A DNA stretch of 64,000 bases from the NCBI GenBank assembly GCA_032358255.1, contig JAULBX010007440.1:1-64000 (forward strand), in the 5' to 3' direction. Positions 1-12,063 of this stretch are shown here, piece after piece. The stretch's first letter is position 1, and each line of letters begins with the position of its first letter. The notes under the pieces were generated by a model. That model was not told the DNA's origin. It did no database searches and worked only from the letters and a program-made list of their open reading frames with translations. Position numbers and translations under genes: made by a program. The DNA comes from Heterotrichella gracilis (Eukaryota; Sar; Xanthophyceae; Tribonematales; Xanthonemataceae).

Positions 1-2465
1 CCACCACAGGCTGCAGCAGCCCAGCGTATCCTATCACAGAAAATCCCTCCAGCCGCCCACCCCCCCACCCACCCACCCACCCCCCACCGCCGCCACCCAC
101 CTGGAGCGACAGGTTAAAGCAGCCCAGCCTGTCCCCAGAGAGCGAGTCCGCACCCCCACACACCACGATGGCCCCCGGTTGATACACCTCCATCACCTGC
201 AAGGGGTGGAAAGTGGGGGGTATGTTCACGGCCACGCTTACATTCAACTGCAGAGCACGTTCCATATTACATTGCACCACGGCACTACTTTTTTAGATTT
301 TCAAAGCCTCCTGGAGGTAATAATTTGCAATTGTAGAATACATTTTTTTTCCAAATTAATCAAAATTTGCAAACTGCCTTTCGATTTGAACAAAGAAATT
401 AAACTGGCATGTCATGCCAGCCATGGCGTGGGTCCGCCTCAACCAGGCTTCATAGTCCCTGCCCCATGGTCCCTCCATGCCATAACCCAAACTCCCACCC
501 ACGCACCTTTTGCAGCACGGGTTCAAACACCATGCTGTACGACTCGTCATCCATCCCCTCCTGCAGGGGCACATTGAGCGAGTAGTTCTTGCCCGCGCCA
601 AACCCCACGTCGCCCAGCGCGCCAGTCCCCGGGAAGAAATCCCCATACTTGTGAAAGCTGACTGTCATCACCCGGTCAGTGGTGTAGAACGCCTCCTCCA
701 CACCATCGCCGTGGTGGATGTCGATGTCGACGTACAGGACCCTGGGGGTGGGTTGGGGTGTGGTGGGTGGATGAGTGGGGCGGATAGCACATGGTAATGC
801 GCGTGTTATGGGAAGGGTGGTGGTGGTTATGATGAAAGGGGGGGCAGCATGCAGGAGGTGGTGTGGGATGGGAGGGCAGTGGTGTAGTACGCCTCCTCCA
901 CGCGATCGCCATGGTGGATGTCTGTGTCCACGTCTAGGACCCTGCGGGTGGTGGTGGGTGGGAGGGTGTGGGTGGGTGGGCAGGGTGGTGGGGTGGTGGT
1001 GTGAAAAGAGCGGGAGGTGGGGTGGTGGGGGTTGGCCGGGCGGTGGGGGATAAAGCGTGGTGCGGTGAGGTGGTGGGTGCGCGCATACATGTATGGCGCA
1101 TATCGTGTGCAAGTGTGATGCAATTGCTTGTGTGCAAGCGCCAGTGATCCAAGCCCCTGCCAAGTGCACTGAAAAGGGGCAATAGGGCAGGGCTGAGTGC
1201 GGCCCCCAGGTGCCAAGGGAGCCACTACACAGGTGTTTAAACGGGGGGAAGCCACACCAGCACCACCCTTGACTCTGTCGTTGTTTGTGCCCTTTCAGTG
1301 CAGTGTGTTCAGCTCTCACCTTTGGTGCACTTTCAGCAGCTCGAGTATGGCCAGCACAATGTCGTTGATGTAGCAGAAACCAGACGCCTCAGCCTTTTTG
1401 GCGTGGTGCATGCCGCCTGCACGAGCGATGCACCCACTTGCTGAGACTTAGGGGTGCATGCATACGTTTCTGTATGTGTTGGGTGCACTGGGTGCACTGT
1501 GGCGGGTCAAATTAAAGGCGCTGGCTGCGGTTGGTGTGCATTGAGGTGGCATGCAGGGTGCCAAGGGGGGAAAAGGCACACGGACGAGGATGGGAGATGC
1601 TAGCAGCCCTGTGGAAATGCAGATGGTGCGTGGTTTGCGTGGTTTGGGAGGCAAAAGCGCCCCGCTATGCAGCTGCGCTGCACGTCTTGCTGTGGGGAGC
1701 GGCCGGTGGGGTCGCTGCGCGTTATGCATGCATACATTGGCGTTGCCCCCACCCCTACCTGCCCAATTGAGCACGATATCTGCCTCCCCGGAGTTCATCA
1801 TCGCTGCACCCCCCACCGACCCGGCGCTGTAAATCTGCACGTTGCAAAACAGGGGTGAGGGGTTGCGAGCGTAGGGGAGGCGACGGGGACAAACCACTTG
1901 TCTCCACCTCCCGCCCCCACTCGGCATTCAGTGGGGCAGCGAAAGCAACACCACCGGGAAACCGCACCCCAGGAGATGGGCAGTGCGAGTGGCGTGTTTT
2001 CTTTAAGTGTGTGAAGCATGCAGGGCGTGCGTACCTGGAAGTACTCGTACATTCCGTCGAAGACAGGGCAGTCAGCTTCCCCCACCGGCCCCAGGTTGAA
2101 CCTCCTCATTTGGGTCAAAAACTCGTCCTGGTTATCCGGAGTGACCGTCCTCAGAAAGTCGATGTACTCTGCGACGTTCACAAGGCGTTGTCAGCGTGCA
2201 AAGGGGTTGAGAAAGCAGCCGGAGGGTATTGCCAGGTGGAGGAGGGGTGGGCCTGCCTACCATCGGCATGAAAGGCTGTGAGCTCCTCTCGTGATTTGGG
2301 CATCGGCCGGTTGATGAGCAGCTTGTTGCCCAAGCCGTAGCCCCCCACGAGGCTATGGGTGAGCCTGACTCGGTGGGGCCGCATTGGGTTGCCCCCACCA
2401 TAGTTGAAGTTGCCGATTTCCTCGTCATAGTAATACGCAACCACGGGCTGGTTCTCTTTCACCAT
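1..2465 (-). CDS. Class I (RPD3/HDAC1-type) histone deacetylase, partial at the 3' end
   Basis: Zinc-dependent lysine deacetylase that acts on histone tails in nuclear corepressor complexes. Six exons were read on the minus strand: 2465-2261, 2168-2035, 1834-1759, 1416-1320, 741-507 and 196-101. Their lengths sum to 843 nt (281 codons) and every junction is in phase. The start ATG at 2465 gives [20 protein letters not shown], the usual N-terminus of this family. Visible catalytic elements are GGMHHAKK (the His pair), [12 protein letters not shown] (zinc Asp and His) and [11 protein letters not shown] (second zinc Asp). The family's QCGAD reads CGGAD here, so the cysteine is shifted by one residue. 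The remaining C-terminal part (active-site Tyr region and tail) lies beyond base 1. The intron between 741 and 1320 holds a decayed copy of the start of the exon at 741. Confidence 0.95.
875..948 (-). repeat. Decayed copy of an HDAC exon head inside its upstream intron
   Basis: In the transcript direction this copies the start of the real exon at 741 together with its acceptor (…CCGCAG). It reads [20 protein letters not shown] against the real [20 protein letters not shown], then loses similarity. It lies upstream of the real exon. The real exon carries the family-consistent residues and continues to a donor; this copy does not. Confidence 0.85.
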
Positions 2466-3538
2466 GTTGCCCAGAAGTGCCAGTCACGGGCTGAACCCTG
2501 ATCCCCGTGTAGCCAGGCAGGGAATAAGGCAGGTGTGTATGCCGTTCAGGAAACTCTGCTGTTGCTGGTTGCAAAGGGGTGGGCTTGTGCACCCAGGTCT
2601 ACCCCAGTGGCAATGCCATGCATATATATTGTGTCACCCAGCAAGCATGGCGAAAGGTACTCAGTAGAGCAGGAGCACCTTTGCCACCAACAATAGCAAT
2701 GCGACTCTGCAAGAAAGAATGGAGGGAATGGCAGCACGCGCGAGGATATAAAGATAAAACAAACGCCTCTGCAAAGACCCGTCTGAAAGTCGCGCGCAGC
2801 TGGGCGGGAGACTGGCTGCAGCCCGGCAGCGCGGGCGGAAGCGTCACCCTCAGAAAGCCACTCGCCTTTTCAGCTGAAGCTTGCTTTGAAAGCAGCGCTT
2901 GTAAGGCAATTAACGCCATGAATGCACATACATACACAGATAAGGACTGCGCAGACTGTACGAAGGCGCACTGCCGCAGAGGCATCCATGCATGTTGGTG
3001 ACCACACCATATGCATGCACTATCGAAAGTAGGCAACCTCGTGCAGAATACAGTATGGAAAATAGAGCCCATAAAGTGACCCTTTTAAATTGGGTGCTTG
3101 CAAACGCTACCAACCAGGTGGTCTATTGAAAAGCACAGTGGGTTTGAACTGGCAGGCGTGGATGACATCTTGGCGTTTCACGTTTCACGATAATACCAGT
3201 GCGGTAGAAGCTAGAGCTAGAGCTTTTGGGTTCTAAGGCTTGCGGCAGACAACAGCAGCAGCTGAAAAAGTTCCACATATATATAGGAGCCCACCTCAGC
3301 AGCACTTGGAGACTGTGAGCATCCACATGCATAGCAGTGACACGCTCACCAGCGGCGCAGCACGCAGCACCCCAGGGGGAAAAACCACTTGGCAGAACCT
3401 GGCGGGCAGGTCAACACCCCAGGGGGTAGAAAACAAGCCAGCATCAGGGAGGTGTAACCATCCTGGCAGAGGAACCGAGGTGTGGACCCTGTGTACACAA
3501 GGCAGTGGTCGAGGCACAGTGGGGGGGACTTGACACAG
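2466..3538. promoter_or_regulatory. Divergent intergenic region between HDAC (-) and the DCD gene (+)
   Basis: No coding sequence was recognised. A minus-strand TATATAT motif lies near 2627-2634, about 165 bases upstream of the HDAC ATG. A plus-strand ATATATATAGG motif lies at about 3275-3286, upstream of the DCD gene. Both could be core promoters, but this is inferred from position only. A non-coding first exon of the DCD gene could lie in 3300-3530. Confidence 0.4.
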
Positions 3539-3638
3539 CCTACCTGAAGCACCACCACAACCACAACCACAACCACAACCACCACCTCCACCGCAACCAC
3601 CACCACTACCACCAACGCCACCGCCACCACCAGCAGCC

Positions 3639-6600
3639 ATGCCCAGGCACGCCGGCGCCCCCTCCCCGCCCCCCACCTGCCCCCGGGAGCCGGTGGGGGG
3701 TGCCATATTTGGGTGCAGCCCCGCCACTGAGCGGGAATGCCTCCAGGGCCTGTTTGGCCTCAGCCAAACCTTCTGGCCCATGGTAAGTGCTAGGGGTGTG
3801 ATAAGTAGGGTTTAGGGTTTATATTGGAGGGTTTTATGTGCAGCCCCGCCACCGAGCGGGATCGCCTCCAGGAATCATGGTGGGCTTGCAGGGTGTTGGG
3901 TGTAGGGGCGGTCGGTCGGACTACAAGGTGGGTTGTGTTTAGGGTTTTGGGGACTAGGGTACTGGGTGCTCGCTGTGACACAGCTCCCTGTATCGCCACA
4001 GGTTGCGGCAATAGAGGATGGCACTCCCTTGTTCCTGTTCAACTTCAAGACCAGGGAGATGCATGCGCTGTTTGAGGCGGAGGGGAGGGGGGGCTGGCTG
4101 CTGGAGCCAGGGGCGTACGCACACACAGGCCAAAGCTTCCCCGCACAGGTGAAACCCTGCACAAAACCCCACAGGAAAACTCTACAGAAAACCCTACACA
4201 ACAATTCTTGGCGCCCTGCACATACAGGCCAAAGCTTCCCCGCACTGGTGAAACCCTGCACAAAACCCTACAGGAACACCACACACAGAGTCATTGCACA
4301 CCCTGCAAGAACGGGTCAAAGCTTCCTGGCACAGGTATGCAGACCCCGATGAGGTATACAGAAATTGCATAGGGATTGCATTGCACACGGGATTTCTGGG
4401 TAGTCCGCTTGCATCCCCGTAATGGTTTGTGCGCATCCCAGTGCAAGCTTGCCGGCATGGTTCACGGGCACTGGATTGCCTCCTTGCCAACCTCGCCCCC
4501 CTTCCTCTGCCCCCAGGTACGCGTGCGGCGTGTGCGCGCCCCACCCTCCCTGCACGAGCGCGACTTCAAGCCAGCCATACGCGACAACTACTTTGCATAC
4601 AACAAGTTTGATATGGAGCTCACCCAGCGCCAGGTAAGCAGGGATGCAGTAAACCCTACATTCTAAACCCTAACCCTTAAACCCTACAGCAAATTTGACA
4701 TGGAGCTCAGCCAGCGTTAGGTAGTAAGCCCTGAACCTTCAAATAAATACATAAATAAATATCTACTCAGCCTATCCTTGAACAGGCGCGTTGGTTAAGG
4801 AAGAGGATTGAGCGAAGAAAATGGCATTGCCCTTCTGTCCACTGTTTCCCCTACCATCCCTGAACCTTCAATTGTAACCCTAATCCTAAACCCTGAATCC
4901 TTAAACCCTACACCCTACAACAAGGTTCTACATGGAGCTCAGCCAGCGCCAGGTAAGCAGGGATGATGTTGTAACCCTTGTTGAGCACGTTTTTAGAGGC
5001 TGAGGCATTTTCATTTTGCCTTTTTGGGGTTTGCATGGCAACAAATATAATGGGCTACATGGGGCGATCAAGAGCCATGATCAATATCGGACCGAATTTA
5101 CATTACGTTAAAATACATTAATAAATCAATGTTCTTCAAAGCATCAAATTGACTCTGTGCTACCTATCCCCCCAGGTGAACGACCTGCTGGCGCTGTTTA
5201 TGGGCCAGGCAGGGGAGTACCCGGTGCCACGTCAGCAGGCGGAGCCCGTGGCGGCGCCACGTCAGCGCATAGAGGTGCTGGTGCACGTGCCACGTCATCA
5301 TCGGGTGGAGCAGGGGGAGGAGGGGAGGGGCCCCAATGGGGAGGGCGAGGGGGAGGGGGTGGCTGCGCCACGTCAGCGATTGGAGGAAGTGATAGTGCCA
5401 CCTCAGCAGGAGGCGCAAGGGGGTGAGGAGCGGGCGGTGGTGGTCGGGGGGGAGGGGCGGGCGCCTGGCGCCACGTCAGCACCAGCATCAGCGCCACGAG
5501 TGGTGGAAGTGGCAGTGCCACGTCAGCGGTCAGAGGGGAGAGGGGAGGGGATGGGGGACAAGGGGGGGCGCGATGGGGGGAGTGGGCGGGAGCGGTCAGG
5601 GGGGGAGCGAGATGGAGGCGCGGAACGGGGGAGGGGAAGGGGAGACCGAGATGGGAATGTGGCCAGTGGGTCGGATGGGGCGGAGGTTGAGGTGCGTGGC
5701 GGAGGTGCATGGTCAATCTTCATACCATCTGCTGATTTTCAAGATTGGTAATGCCCCCTGCCATGTTGGTACCTTGCCCTGGTTCAAGCATAAGCCGGTG
5801 TCTGGCTTGGCAGCCCTTTTATGTAGGTTTTATTTGGGGGGTAATGGGTTGATGTAAATGGAATGAAATGGAGTGTGATGCTGTCCGGAGCTGGGGGTCC
5901 TTTGTGGTTGTAACTTGCTCTGCCATGTGCATTTGCAGGAGTGGTTGGGTGTGGGTAGGAGGCGGGCCGCGGAGAGCAACGGGGGAGGGGCGCATGGCAA
6001 GCGGCAGAAGGCTCGCCACGCAAATGGTGAGATGCAGGGGCATGGGTGCTTTAGGGTTTAGGGTATTGACGTGTGCACACATCGGGTGCTGTAGGTTTTA
6101 GGGTGTTGACATGTACGCGTATTCAACCTTGATCACAGCGTCAATCGAAATTGTCTTGATTAGTTGCTCTTGCTGATGTGGTGTGATGATGTCGTGAGTC
6201 AAGCATGTTGGCCAAGGGAGGAAATTGCAGCAGCTGGTGCAGCTTTAAACCTGAAACTCAAAACCTAAACCCTAAACTGTGTTTTTACTGCTTCAGGCAG
6301 CAGGTTGCAGCAGCTGGTGCACCTGGAGTCACACGAGGCCTCACCCGCGCAAGGGTACGCACATGCAAATTCACGGATACACATGCCAGTCAAAGCACGC
6401 ACGTGCAAACCCACTTGCGCACATGCACATCCACTAACGCACATGCAGGCCAGCCATGAGTCACCAGGTTGTATGCATGCATGTGCCTTATGTCGCATGC
6501 CAATCCCTGTGCATATGCCACGCTACCCAGCTTCAGATGTTGCCAAGAGTGCATTCTTGTGCAGGTTGTGTTGGCACCGGCCTGACAGTGGCAGCCCAAC

Positions 6601-7808
6601 AACTGCAATTTGTTCACATTTCTCACAAATGATTACTCTTTGCGATCACGGGATTGTTTTCTTGATTACTGCTCTACTCCTCAATAGTGCACCCCTTGTT
6701 GTGCAGGGTCGGTTTGGGCACCGGCCTGACAGTAGCAGGCTCGGGACTGACCAACAAGGAGCGATTTGCACTGCGCCAACTCAACATGGCCATGGGCCAA
6801 CGCCAGCACCCACCAAGCCACATGTCAGTATCAGCAAACAGGGGTGGCGCAGCCGCAGGCACAGGAGTTGCTGCCGGGTACCAACAGATGCCGGGGCAGC
6901 GCGCGCCTATGAGTGGGTGCCCCCAGCAGCCCTACCCTCAAGGGGTGCAGTATGCTCCAGCGCAGGATGTTGTGCAGGGGAGATATACGGGGCCGGGTGT
7001 GGGGTATGGCGGGCAGGGGTGGATAGATGACAACATGCGTCAGGTGGTGGATGGGTACCACAGGGTTATGCACCAGGGCTCGGCGCACCAGCATGCGGAT
7101 GGCTATACGGTGCAGCGGCAAGGAGTTGGCTATGGGGTGCATGCGGGGGTGGTTGCCCAGGGCGCGGTGCAGCAACCGGCGCAGCATGGGTATGTGCAGC
7201 AACAAATGCCACCAGCACAGGCGCAGGCTGGCGGGTATGGTCAGGAGGCAGCGATGCAGCACCAGGTGCAGCCCCTGGCGCCACAACAGCCACAGGCGGC
7301 TGGATATGCCCCAGCAGGGGTGCATCAGGGTGCGGTGCAGCAACATGCGGCCAGCTATGGCCAGTACCCTGGTGCACAACAGCAACACGCCCATGCGCAG
7401 GTTGCCACCTATGGCCAATACCCGGGTGTGGCACAGGTAGCGCAGGGCTGTGGCCAGCAAGCAGGGGTGCAGGGTGCGGTGCCGCAGCAGGCAGCTAGGT
7501 ACAGTCAGCAGGCAGGGGTGTTGCATCAAGCGCATGCACAGGTGGCCGGCTATGGTCAGGAAGCAGGGGTGCACCAGCACGCAATGACTGGGCAAGCGCA
7601 GGTCGATGCCTACCCAGCTGCACGCACACACCACCAACCGCAGGGTCAAGTGCAGGCTGGGCAGCAGCAGGCGCATGCGCTTTCGCAAGAGGAGTATTAC
7701 CAGTGGTATCAAGAACAGCAGCCGCAGCCTCAGCAGGCGCAGCATGTGCAGGCGCATGACCCGCAGCAGCAGTACTCCGTGCAAAACAGTGCGTACTGCC
7801 ATTACTGA
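3639..7808 (+). CDS. DCD (development and cell death) domain protein with Gln-rich C-terminal tail
   Basis: DCD domains occur in green-lineage proteins linked to stress, hormone and cell-death responses; no enzyme activity is known. Exons are 3639-3782, 4002-4148, 4517-4633, 5176-5691, 5939-6026, 6297-6354 and 6707-7808. They total 2172 nt (723 aa) and all phases agree. The domain (about residues 20-145) reads GAIFGCSPATERECL, then FWPMV, GTPLFLFNFKTREMHALFEA, GGWLLEPGAYA, FKPAIRDNYFAYNKFDMEL and a final VNDLLALF. A Gly/Arg/Glu-rich linker with repeated PRQ motifs follows, then a short basic patch (GRRRAAE…KRQKARH) that could be a nuclear signal. The last 360 residues are rich in Gln, Gly, Tyr and Ala. 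The start is uncertain: a Pro/Gln-rich reading frame runs upstream from an acceptor-like AG at 3537, so an extra 5' exon may add residues. Decayed exon copies fill its introns, and its 3' part is duplicated at 13430. Confidence 0.92.
3838..3877 (+). repeat. Copy of the DCD exon 1 core in intron 1
   Basis: The copy encodes CSPATERDRLQ, against CSPATERECLQ in the real exon at about 3712-3750. It sits just after a telomere-like run and is not spliced in the model, because the following exon joins the real copy in phase. Confidence 0.85.
4216..4337 (+). repeat. Two copies of the DCD exon 2 tail with donor sites
   Basis: The real exon 2 ends in TGQSFPAQ followed by GTGAAACC at 4149. Copies at 4216-4275 and 4305-4337 repeat the sequence encoding TGQSFPA and are again followed by GT (GTGAAACC and GTATGC). 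Both lie downstream of the real donor. Confidence 0.9.
4684..4963 (+). repeat. Two copies of the DCD exon 3 tail with donor sites
   Basis: The real exon 3 ends FDMELTQRQ followed by GTAAGCAGGGATG at 4634. Copies at 4684-4724 (FDMELSQR, then a damaged GTAG) and 4917-4963 (MELSQRQ followed by an intact GTAAGCAGGGATG) repeat it. CCCTAA-type heptamers lie between the copies. Confidence 0.9.
6219..6603 (+). repeat. Intronic copies of DCD exon 6 and exon 7 edges
   Basis: Bases 6219-6245 copy LQQLV from exon 6, upstream of the real exon at 6297. Bases 6562-6600 copy the head of exon 7 (GTGCAG acceptor, then GTGLTVA), upstream of the real exon at 6707. Neither can replace the real exon without losing the conserved downstream frame. 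Confidence 0.8.
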
Positions 7809-9371
7809 CAGGTTGCAGGTGATGTACAGTGTCACAGTACAGGATGCTGATAGCTGGTGCAAATTAGAGTAACGATGATTGATCCGTGTTTTCTGCAAAA
7901 AACAATGTTGTTCTGTCTGTGGCATTTTGACATTGTTAAGTTTGACTAGTGTTGGAATTTGTGGTTGGGTGTACGGGGTTGCGAAATGTAACAGACACGT
8001 TCTGTTGTGATCAAATACCGCATGGCTCTCAACTGTTGACCAAACTGTCGGCGAGTTTTGAACGGCAGAATAACACAATGCATGAATTGCTGTGACATAT
8101 TGAGCCCTCAAGCAGATTTCTGGTGCCATGGGTGCAGCACCAGTGAATAGCCTAGGTAAGGTAGCCTACGGACCCGTAGATGGTAGAGGGTAGTCTACAA
8201 TCTGTCAGATCAGTGATGCACTGGATGACCACCCCCACTGTCACCACGCCAGCCCAACCTATCAGTTCTCTCCGCACTTGCCCCCATATTATCACCGCCA
8301 GTTCATTCTTTGCTCCCCGCGATTCATACACTGACAGACATTAATCGGGCTATGCTTAGCCCAGTGCCTCGACTGCCTGCTAGTTGGGTTCCAACCCTTG
8401 CTTAGGGTCCAGAGCTAGGAAGTATACTTATAAATAACCGTGATTGCGTGCATGCTTATCCTGGCAACCTGCTACAGGCTTGTATGTTATTGACGACACA
8501 CAGCACGTGTTCAGCAAAAGCTTTGTGATACGTGCGCTGCTTTTAAAGCATGGTACAGTGAAAGGTATGCGTGCAGCTGGTGCGCACGGCGCAACACCGT
8601 CGGGAGGTTGCATGCATGCACAGGAACCGGGTGTCTGTTGTCGCTTTTCTCCACGCAAGGTGTCTGTGTCGGTTAGATAGTTAGTGCGGCAGAGTTCCCA
8701 CAACGATGGCAAGCTGTGCAGCTGCAGGAGGTCCGTGGTTGGCCACGAGTAGGCCTAACCAGGTACGGAAAGGGGAAAGGCGTGCTGGACACACTGCTCT
8801 TTCTAGAAGCCTCTAAGCAGCTGGTAGCTACCCCTGTCAAAGTCGTGTCATCCCAACCCGCTGTCCGTTGCAGGGACGAGCCACCGCCGCCCCACCCTCC
8901 CATGCTCCTCACCGCCCAACCGCTGGGGTCACCCAGTCAGTGTGGCGACAATCCTGGGTACCTGCTGTAAAACATATAGTGGGCAGAAGCTCCCTACAAC
9001 GACCTGGCATTACCCGTGCCGCGCCGCTTGAGGCTGGCTCAGGTGATGAGGAGAGCCGGAACAGGGTGCAGGTATGACGTCATGCTGAAGTGGAGCTGGT
9101 GGGGGTCGAGGGACGGGGTGCAAAGTTCCTGTGCACAGAGCGGCAAGGGTATGTGGATAATGCTAGGGTGCACTTGCAGCAACAATAGGTGAACAAAGGG
9201 CCTTGGACCGTCACTCGAACGAGGGCTACTTGCTGTAGTCTGCTGGTTGACACAGCTGGTGGCGACTTGATATAAAAAGTCAAAAGAAACAAAATTGCTC
9301 TTGCTCACTCTGATTGTCTGGGGGGCCATATTGCTCCGCTGACCTGCTTCTGGTGTGCACCTTGCAAATAG
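7809..9371 (+). other. 3' flank of the DCD gene and gap before the kinase gene
   Basis: The first 330 bases are probably 3' UTR: they are partly conserved in the second copy at 14905-15285, and TGTAAC (the usual chlorophyte polyadenylation signal is TGTAA) occurs near 7987. From about 8150 to 9371 there are only short unsupported reading frames. A frame at 8716-8970 could be a 5' exon of the kinase gene, but I see no family match and no reliable splice partner. Confidence 0.4.
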
Positions 9372-9867
9372 GCTCCAGGTGCCACTGCTGCGGGTGACGG
9401 TGACCCGGGAGTCGAGCAGCCTGCTGAAACGGTGCTGATGAAGGTGATGTCACAGCTCTGGGCAGAACTGGAGGCAAAGGTGGAGGCAAAGGTGATGTCA
9501 CGGATTAGCCACTGCAGGCAAAGGTGCAAGAACTCACTGCCATGGCCGGAGCCCAGGTATTTTCTATTGAGCTGAATGGCAAGTCTGAGATACTGCACCC
9601 AAAGGTGCACTGCGCTGATGTGCTGTGTTTGCTGTTGCGCACTCTCGCACGAAACTGACTGAAAGGGAGATTGGCGAGGTTTATGAGGCGGAAGCTGACG
9701 CTGCTGGCTATGGAGGCACCGTACGCTGGTTCCAGGAGCGCTGTCCAGCTGTGGGGTGAGAGCTGGAGGAGTTGTTCCAAGGGGAGGACATGCAAAGGCT
9801 CCAACAGGAGTGGGGAAATCCGCCCAGCCCAGGTGTGCCATGGTTACTTTCTGCAGCCACTGTGTAG

Positions 9868-9925
9868 GCTTTAGGGTTACGGTTTAGGGTTAAGGGTTTC
9901 ACCCCAAACCCTAAACCCTAAACAG
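9868..9925. repeat. Head-to-head telomere-like heptamers in the kinase gene
   Basis: TTTAGGG-type units (plus strand) meet CCCTAAA-type units across TTTCACCCC in an intron directly before the exon at 9966, forming an inverted pair. Other intronic heptamer tracts lie at about 3808-3820, 6050-6065, 13450-13620, 21030-21055, 29438-29530, 29686-29730, 32645-32662, 44572-44590, 49005-49085 and 51135-51155. Confidence 0.85.
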
Positions 9926-11180
9926 TGCGCTTGCTCACCGAGAGGTGCTGGTAGCTACAGCACAGTGGTTCCTAAACTGACTCCGGCCATTGATGTGTTT
10001 GTGACAGGAGACAAATACGAGGAGGAACACCTGCAGGGGCAGGTTGACATTCTGTGTGCGGCTCTGGCCGCGTGTCAGTGCAGACACCAGAACCTGGAGC
10101 CCGAGCCTGTGACGTTCGACGGCAACGGCGAGCCGCTGGTCCTTGGGAAAGTGCCCAGCGGCAAGGTGGTCGACACCCACTCGTCGGGGCTCCCTGGCAA
10201 AAAGCCTGACATCAGCGTCCTGCACAACTCTGAGGTGGGTGCTGTGCTTTGCTTGACCTTGTTAGCAGCCACAACCGTGCACCTGGAGGAATGCGTGCAC
10301 ACTGGAGCTGCACCTTCTTGCATGTCGCAAGGGAAGAAGACGCACAATTGAAGAGCATTCGTCTTCCCATACTCACTCTCCCTACAGAGAGTATTATATA
10401 TTATCGATGTGATATAAAATATAATTATATATCATATAATGAGGGCATTTGGCTCCTCCAACCAGCCAGAAAGAGCCAACTGCTATACCTTGTGAAATTT
10501 TGTGCAACAAGCAAAAGTACGTGCAACAAGCTAACACACAGCACTCACCCAGCAGAGTTGACATTAGCTCACTACTCCTGTGGCTTGTGCCAGAGGGTGT
10601 GGACCAACCTGGTGACCTGCGCGGAGCTGCAAGTGAGTATCAGCTCAGACGCGGAGCGCCACTCTGCTGTGGGGCGGCTGTGCACCTCCTTTGGCCTGGT
10701 GCGAGAATACCAGCAGGGCCGCAGGGCCATGATTGGCGCGGTGATCGGCCGTGAGTCAGTCCAGTTCTGGCTGCTTGAGGAAGACACCACCCGGTACACG
10801 CCACAGCTGCCCCTGAGCATGGAGCCCCATAGCGAGGGTCTGAAGGCGCTGGCGAGCTGGGTGTGCGCAGAGGCGCAGCAGCTGGGGTTTGTGCCGCTGG
10901 ATCTGCTGGGGAGCTTTACCCACGAGGGGCGCAGGTGTGGTGCTAGGACCACCTGCAGGAGTTTAGGGTTTTAGGAAGTGCTAGGGCCACCTGCATGTGT
11001 TTAGGGTTTTAGGGAGTTCCAGGGCCACCCGCAGGTGTTACACCACTACCGACAACGTGTGTCAGCAACCGGTTACCTTACACCTTGCCCCACAGTGTAC
11101 CAGTGTTGTGGTTGCAGCACCACCATACACTGTGAGTGGGTCTGCACCTTGGTTGCCATTTACAAACACCCAGTGGTTGT

Positions 11181-11550
11181 GTTACAGCCTCATCACCTGT
11201 CACTACCACCAACTGTACACAGAACCCTAAGCAGGGTTTAGGGCAACATATGGAACCCTATCAGGGACCACGTGGCAGCGCTGGTACTGCTACTGGCTGG
11301 TAGCAGCGCCTGTCCTACAATGGTGGATAAGCAGGCAGCGTATTTTGCAAGCCAACTAGCAAAGCAAGAAACGCTGCTGCGTATCCAGCATTGTAGGACA
11401 GGCGCTGCTACCAGCCAGTAGCAGTACCAAGCGCTGCCACGTGGTCCCTGATAGGGTTCCATATTCTACCGTAAACCCTAGTAGGGTTTCCCTGAACCCT
11501 GCTCAGGGTTCTGTGTACTGTTGGCGGTAGTGACAGGTGATCAGGCTGTT
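11181..11550. mobile_element. Foldback (long inverted repeat) element in a kinase intron
   Basis: The inner arms 11251-11322 and 11389-11460 are reverse complements over about 72 bases with a single one-base difference, separated by a 66-base spacer. Outer arms, imperfect and interrupted, extend the pairing to about 11181 and 11550 (for example TCACCTGTCACTACC against its complement near 11527-11542). There is no transposase. It is a MITE-like or foldback insertion, or a recent inverted duplication. The near identity of the arms suggests youth. Confidence 0.85.
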
Positions 11551-11599
11551 GCCTGTGGCGTGATGTTGTACGGTGCCTCTCAGCCATCCTTAGAGGTGG

Positions 11600-11725
11600 A
11601 GCATCATTTAGCTAAATATGTAGCATCATTTAATAAATGATGCTCCTAATTAGCTCAATGTTTAGCATCATTTAGCTAAATATGTAGCATCATTTGGCTA
11701 AATGTTTAGCATCATTTACCTAATG
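11600..11725. repeat. AT-rich minisatellite based on TAGCATCATTTAGCTAAAT
   Basis: About five imperfect copies of a 20-25 base unit, with variants TTGGC, TTACC and TTAAT, just 3' of the foldback and upstream of the exon at 11807. Confidence 0.8.
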
Positions 11726-12017
11726 CCTCATCATGCACCTTGCAGCAGTAGATGAGCTTGTGCTGTCCCGTTTTTCTGCGCTGACTAGCGTTTTCTTCTC
11801 TTGCAGGTACTCTGACTTTGCATCGCTCATACCGGTGTGGGGTGAGGGGCTTGGGCCACCGGTCAAGGCTGGCCGCGAGGGCAAGGTGTACTCTGGGTTG
11901 TCAGCCCCCGTGGGACAGCCAGCCCTGGCCAAGCGCGTGGTCATCAAGGTGTCCCCACAGCGCTTGCCGAGGTGAGCACCCCACTGGTTGGGGGACAGTT
12001 GGCGGTGTGTGTTGCCA

Positions 12018-12063
12018 AGGATAATAAGATAATAATAGTCCTATTATTATCTTATCACCCTTG
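12018..12063. repeat. Perfect AT-rich hairpin
   Basis: GATAATAAGATAATAATAG is followed by a short loop and the complement CTATTATTATCTTATC, within a kinase-gene intron. Taken as a structural repeat, not a terminator, since transcription continues into the exon at 12554. Confidence 0.7.

Noticed and set aside
875-948. A mutually exclusive alternative HDAC exon
   Set aside because: The copy loses similarity after the first 20 codons, lacks the rest of the domain and has lost conserved residues.
450-1319. 289-codon minus-strand open frame as one HDAC exon
   Set aside because: Only 507-741 matches the family; the rest is intron with Pro/His/Thr low complexity, and the splice phases need the shorter exons.
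3505-3786. His-rich open frame overlapping DCD exon 1
   Set aside because: A frame-shifted reading of the CCACAA repeat; the DCD motif is in the neighbouring frame.
6831-8129. 432-codon open frame on the minus strand
   Set aside because: It is a shadow of the Gln-rich DCD exon; its composition (Leu/His/Arg) is what the reverse of CAG-rich codons gives.
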